NCBI GenBank assembly: GCA_027296045.1
Contig: JAPUJS010000451.1
Coordinates: forward strand, 1 to 17,573
Reading direction: 5' to 3'
DNA: 17,573 nt
Source: a bacterium
Lineage (GTDB): Bacteria; Latescibacterota; UBA2968
Under the pieces are notes generated by a model. That model did not search any database. It had not been told where the DNA came from and saw nothing but the letters and a program-made list of their open reading frames with translations. The first letter of the stretch is position 1; each line of letters begins with the position of its first letter. Below, one piece after another: positions 14,562-17,573 of the stretch. The translations under genes and the position numbers were made by a program.

Positions 14562-14611
14562 AACCCATAACCCCTCGCGAATAATGAGTTCGCCCGGCAA
14601 TCTACTCCCGG

Positions 14612-16363
14612 TCACCGGCGTTTCTCGAGAACCACCAGATTAGCGCGAGCCTGTGTGTTCTTAGGGTCCAGTTGGAGCACCTCTTTCCAAATAGCCTCGG
14701 CCTCTGTCATTCGCCCTGCATTGGAGTACACGACCCCCAGGTTCACGTAAGCCTGGAAATAATGCGGAGATAACCGAATCACCGTCAAATAGGCCTTCAC
14801 GGCCTGATCCACCTCACCCGTCTCATGGTAGAGATTTCCCAGATTAAAATAGGTCAGCGCCTGATTGGGTTTTAAAGATACCGACTTTCGGTACGCCCTA
14901 ACCGCAGATGCGTAGTCCGCCTTCGCCTTGTAGAACACCCCCAGGTTGTTCCAGGCATCCGCATACTTCGGCCACAGAAAAATGGCCTGCTCATAGTTGG
15001 CAAGCACCTGGTCCAGCAGTCCGGCAGCGTGCCGGGTCCGGCCCAAATTGTTGTGTGCCTTAGCACTGGCGGGCGCCGACCGAACCTGCGTCTCAAAAAA
15101 CACACCTGCATGAGCCCAGGTCCGATTCTGCGCTACCGTCAGGCCACCATAAAACACCAGAATCACACACGCCAAAATCCAGGCCAACCCACTCCGACTC
15201 AACATCCACACCCCATATCCCAAAAGCAAACAGAAAAACACAGATGGCGAATACGTCAGACGCTCTCCCATGATCGTACCGATAACCAGAAAAAAATTGC
15301 TCGTCGGGACAAACAGAATCCCATAACTCACCACGCTATACAACACAAAAAGATGACTCCTGCGCAGCCTCAAGCCTGCCATAATCCCTCCGAGCATCAG
15401 AGCGATGAACCCCAGCACTTGCCCGTCGAGCAGGGTAGAAACTACAGGAATCTGCTGATACGAATAATCTGAAGACAACCCCACAGGGATAACCTGCAGT
15501 TTCAGGTAATCGAACTGCACCCGGGCAGCTGTGAGTATCTGCTCCCAAAACGACGCAGTCACAATGGGATTGTCGAGTTCTGAAATCTCCTGCACGATGC
15601 CGCCCACAACCTGGCTGCGTACACCCAGCCAGAGGGCCAGAATACCCGCGTACATCCCATAAGAAACGGCCGTTTGCCGCCTATCTTTAAACCCGAAGCA
15701 CACGTCTGTCCACACCACCAGTGGCAAGAACGCAATGGCCGACTCTTTGCTGCACAAGGCCAGAAAATAACACAGCGCTACCCGCCCCCTGCGCGCCTGC
15801 ATCCGGTGCAAAATCAGAAATCCCAGCCCGAAAATTAGAGCCAGGATCTCCGACCGATTCACAATCCCAGCCACCACCTCCGTGTGAATCGGATGGGCTA
15901 CAAACAACAACGCCACTGCCAACCCCAATCCGCCCGCCAGACCTACTTTCATGCAAAACACATACACCATACAACCGGCAAAGGCATGCAGCAACACATT
16001 GACTGCATGATATCCGACAGGATGAACGCCTGGAAGGCCAAGCACCCGGTTCAAACCGTAATTCAAAGATAGACTCCACACCGTCAGCGGACGATACAGA
16101 GTGTCCGACTTTTTCAACGCCCCCCAGTATCGGCCACTAAAAATAGCCCCCACATCCCAAGGGGTGCGCAGACCGTTCTGGTGCGGTATTAACTCGGCGT
16201 CGTCGAACAAAAGCTCATTTGGAAGCGTATTTCCGTAAAACAGGCACGCACACAGTACGATCACTCCCAGAGCCTTCCTCGAATCGATTCTGGAAGTGTG
16301 CTTTCCATCGCCCAGATGCTCTTGATTGTCAACCTGAAATTCTGTCAACTGTGAATTCCCCAT
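14612..16363 (-). CDS. TMTC-like membrane glycosyltransferase (GT-C fold) with C-terminal TPRs
   Basis: A 583-residue integral membrane protein. A first hydrophobic helix (31-45) leads into a lumenal/periplasmic loop with LLFDDAELI (51-59); Asp54-Asp55 is the acidic pair expected of GT-C mannosyltransferases. Then come LYRPLTVWS (89-97), HPVGYHAVNVLLH, AHPIHTEVVAGIVNRSEI (156-173) and CSKES (204-208). VPTSNFFLVIGTIMGERLTY (352-371) followed by SPS is the hallmark of the TMTC/DUF1736 group. About ten membrane helices run to residue 410, and four to five TPRs follow (434-583). Eukaryotic TMTCs O-mannosylate proteins; bacterial relatives probably transfer a lipid-linked sugar to surface or secreted proteins. 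The TPRs would bind the acceptor. The ribosome binding site is weak (GAGC), so the start is moderately sure. It follows another TPR gene by 53 bp. Confidence 0.88.
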   Translation of the reverse strand: MGNSQLTEFQVDNQEHLGDGKHTSRIDSRKALGVIVLCACLFYGNTLPNELLFDDAELIPHQNGLRTPWDVGAIFSGRYWGALKKSDTLYRPLTVWSLSLNYGLNRVLGLPGVHPVGYHAVNVLLHAFAGCMVYVFCMKVGLAGGLGLAVALLFVAHPIHTEVVAGIVNRSEILALIFGLGFLILHRMQARRGRVALCYFLALCSKESAIAFLPLVVWTDVCFGFKDRRQTAVSYGMYAGILALWLGVRSQVVGGIVQEISELDNPIVTASFWEQILTAARVQFDYLKLQVIPVGLSSDYSYQQIPVVSTLLDGQVLGFIALMLGGIMAGLRLRRSHLFVLYSVVSYGILFVPTSNFFLVIGTIMGERLTYSPSVFFCLLLGYGVWMLSRSGLAWILACVILVFYGGLTVAQNRTWAHAGVFFETQVRSAPASAKAHNNLGRTRHAAGLLDQVLANYEQAIFLWPKYADAWNNLGVFYKAKADYASAVRAYRKSVSLKPNQALTYFNLGNLYHETGEVDQAVKAYLTVIRLSPHYFQAYVNLGVVYSNAGRMTEAEAIWKEVLQLDPKNTQARANLVVLEKRR

Positions 16364-16391
16364 CGTCAGAACGGCTCAAAAGCAATCTGAA

Positions 16392-16428
16392 GCCCGGTGC
16401 GACACAACCGGGCAGGTTAATCGACCTG
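16392..16428. repeat. Hairpin pair at the junction of the two TPR genes
   Basis: GCCCGGT (16392-16398) and ACCGGGC (16407-16413) form a 7-bp stem with an 8-base loop. It abuts CAGGT (16413-16417) and ACCTG (16424-16428), which overlaps the stop codon of the upstream gene. No T-run is present; it could stabilise or attenuate the transcript between the two genes. Confidence 0.4.
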
Positions 16429-17573
16429 TCCCATCAGAGCTTTGAGCCTCTTTTTGGCCTCCGGACTATCAGGTCTGAGGTTCAGGGTCTGCCGGTAGGC
16501 GGCCAGAGCTTCTTGTGTTTGGCCAACTCGCTCGTAGGCCTGGGCCAACCCCAGGTATATCTCGGGATCGTCGGGTTCCAGGTCTCTAGCCCGATTGAAG
16601 AAAGCGATTGCCTTGAGGTGCTGGTTCTGGTTGTAGTGCAGAGCGCCCAGATAGATGAGTGCATCGACTGCATTGGAGTTGAGATCAAGGGCCTCCTGAT
16701 AAATGGTCAGAGCTTTGTCGAGCTTTCTCATTTTGTGATACTCTCTGCCCAGGTTGAGGTGGGCTGCGCGGTACTTTGACTCTCCGGGTTCTAGCGTGAG
16801 GGCGTTGAAGAGGGCCTGATGCGCGAGTTCGAACTTACCCACAATCTTCAGAATTTGTCCCATCAAGTACCAGGCATCAGATAAGGTGGGCTTAAAAGAG
16901 ACGGCGTCTTTGACCACCTGAAGAGCTTCGGATAAACGTCTCTGTTTGAGCAATGTGTTTCCAACGTAGATATACAGTCTTTCTAGTCTGGCCGACGTAA
17001 AGTGCTCCTGAAGCCCCTGCTTGAGGGCTATTTGATACATATCCATAGCTTTCTCGGGCGCGTCGGACTTATCGTAGAGGGTCCCGATGTAAAAATATCT
17101 GAGCGGTGCCTGGGCGAAAAAGGGGTCGGTATTATAGGTGGTATCGGGACGGATGACGTAGAGCAGATCCGTCTCTCCGACCCTCACCGTGTGGATAATT
17201 TCTCCGGGGAACACTTTGTGCCGGTCGTACCGGGTTGTGCTCATATAAAGGTCAGCATCTTCGGGGTCGGATGTCAAGCTGGATGAATTGGAAGTCAGCG
17301 GTGTAAAGTCATAAAAACTGTAGATTCGGATCTTGCCCAACGGTTGGGTAGGATTAGCCTCGACCCACTTCAGACCCTGCCTGTAGCTGTTTTGCCAGTA
17401 ATCGGTGTCGTAAGACCTGGCAGCTCTGTCGAGCCCACCGGCCAAAATCTGGTTAAAATATACGTATTCATTTGGGTGTAGCCGAACCATTTCCCACAGC
17501 GTCAGCACCAGCAAAAATACAACCAGAGTACAAAATCCTCGGCGCAACATTTCAGATTGAATTCGTCGATACA
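16417..17573 (-). CDS. C-terminal part of a GT-C-type membrane glycosyltransferase with TPRs (start outside window)
   Basis: The reading frame stays open to the right edge: the codons before the ATG at 17550 encode YRRIQSE without a stop, so the gene probably begins outside. What is visible starts with a last membrane helix (LVVFLLVLTLWEM) followed by HPNEYVYFNQILAGG and, 15 residues on, DYW. 'HP.EYVYFN...GG' plus 'DYW' is the junction after the final helix of many bacterial dolichyl-phosphate-mannose-type (PMT/RgtA-like) glycosyltransferases. A soluble domain follows, then about six TPRs from the middle to the C-terminus (e.g. AYERVGQTQEALAAYRQTLN). This supports a GT-C enzyme with a TPR tail, parallel to the next gene, with which it is probably cotranscribed. 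If the ATG at 17550 is the real start, it would instead be a 377-residue single-pass TPR protein. Base composition is balanced here, unlike the C-rich plus strand to the left. Confidence 0.78.
   Translation of the reverse strand, partial: YRRIQSEMLRRGFCTLVVFLLVLTLWEMVRLHPNEYVYFNQILAGGLDRAARSYDTDYWQNSYRQGLKWVEANPTQPLGKIRIYSFYDFTPLTSNSSSLTSDPEDADLYMSTTRYDRHKVFPGEIIHTVRVGETDLLYVIRPDTTYNTDPFFAQAPLRYFYIGTLYDKSDAPEKAMDMYQIALKQGLQEHFTSARLERLYIYVGNTLLKQRRLSEALQVVKDAVSFKPTLSDAWYLMGQILKIVGKFELAHQALFNALTLEPGESKYRAAHLNLGREYHKMRKLDKALTIYQEALDLNSNAVDALIYLGALHYNQNQHLKAIAFFNRARDLEPDDPEIYLGLAQAYERVGQTQEALAAYRQTLNLRPDSPEAKKRLKALMGQVD

Noticed and set aside
1..17573. CRISPR arrays, tRNA or rRNA genes, insertion sequences, integrases or toxin-antitoxin pairs
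   Set aside because: I saw no regularly spaced repeats, cloverleaf-like sequence, transposase motifs or terminal inverted repeats while reading both strands.

Overview
This window reads as a chromosomal piece of an uncultured, probably marine or sponge-associated bacterium. The gene mix is several phytanoyl-CoA dioxygenase (PhyH)-like proteins, a formylglycine-type sulfatase, a Gfo/Idh/MocA oxidoreductase, a GH32-like beta-propeller protein, TMTC-type glycosyltransferases with TPRs, and a luciferase-like monooxygenase remnant. That mix recalls candidate phyla such as Latescibacterota or Poribacteria, with Planctomycetes-like flavour. The assignment is inferred from gene content alone. There is no rRNA, tRNA, CRISPR array, integrase or intact insertion sequence that I can see. 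Most genes have strong AGGAGG-type ribosome binding sites.

Layout, left to right. (1) 1-92, minus: the N-terminus of a nitrilase-family amidohydrolase that runs off the left edge. (2) 293-2068, minus: a two-domain PhyH-like protein with degenerate metal ligands. (3) 2280-3185 and 3248-4753, plus: a DapA/NanA-superfamily aldolase-like protein and a choline-sulfatase-like sulfatase, probably cotranscribed. (4) 4861-5766, minus: a PhyH dioxygenase with the full HxD...H set, ended by a strong hairpin terminator and preceded by a good promoter. (5) 5767-6664: a scarred stretch holding a RecX-like remnant, an intact EutQ-like cupin gene, a 20-codon ORF that looks like the cut-off start of a gene, and the tail of a luciferase-like monooxygenase. 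(6) 6665-11607, minus: a compact five-gene operon in the order Gfo/Idh/MocA oxidoreductase, unknown protein, adenosine-deaminase-family hydrolase, M14 carboxypeptidase-like protein, six-bladed kelch protein. (7) 11755-13299 and 13487-14425, plus: a GH32-like propeller protein and a single-domain PhyH relative of gene 2, each with its own promoter candidate; a terminator follows the second. (8) 14612-17573, minus: two membrane glycosyltransferase-type proteins with C-terminal TPRs; the upstream one is cut by the right edge.

How the genes may work together: regions 2-7 look like catabolic or scavenging functions for small oxidised, sulfated or nucleoside-like compounds (amidohydrolase, aldolase, sulfatase, oxygenases, deaminase, sugar oxidoreductase, propeller proteins). 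None of these enzymes can be given a definite substrate from sequence. The last region is a surface glycosylation module. The most unusual points are the PhyH subfamily with Gln in place of the metal-binding Asp, the M14 protein with altered zinc-site residues, the junction of gene remnants at 5.8-6.65 kb, and the reversed G/C strand bias of the sulfatase gene.
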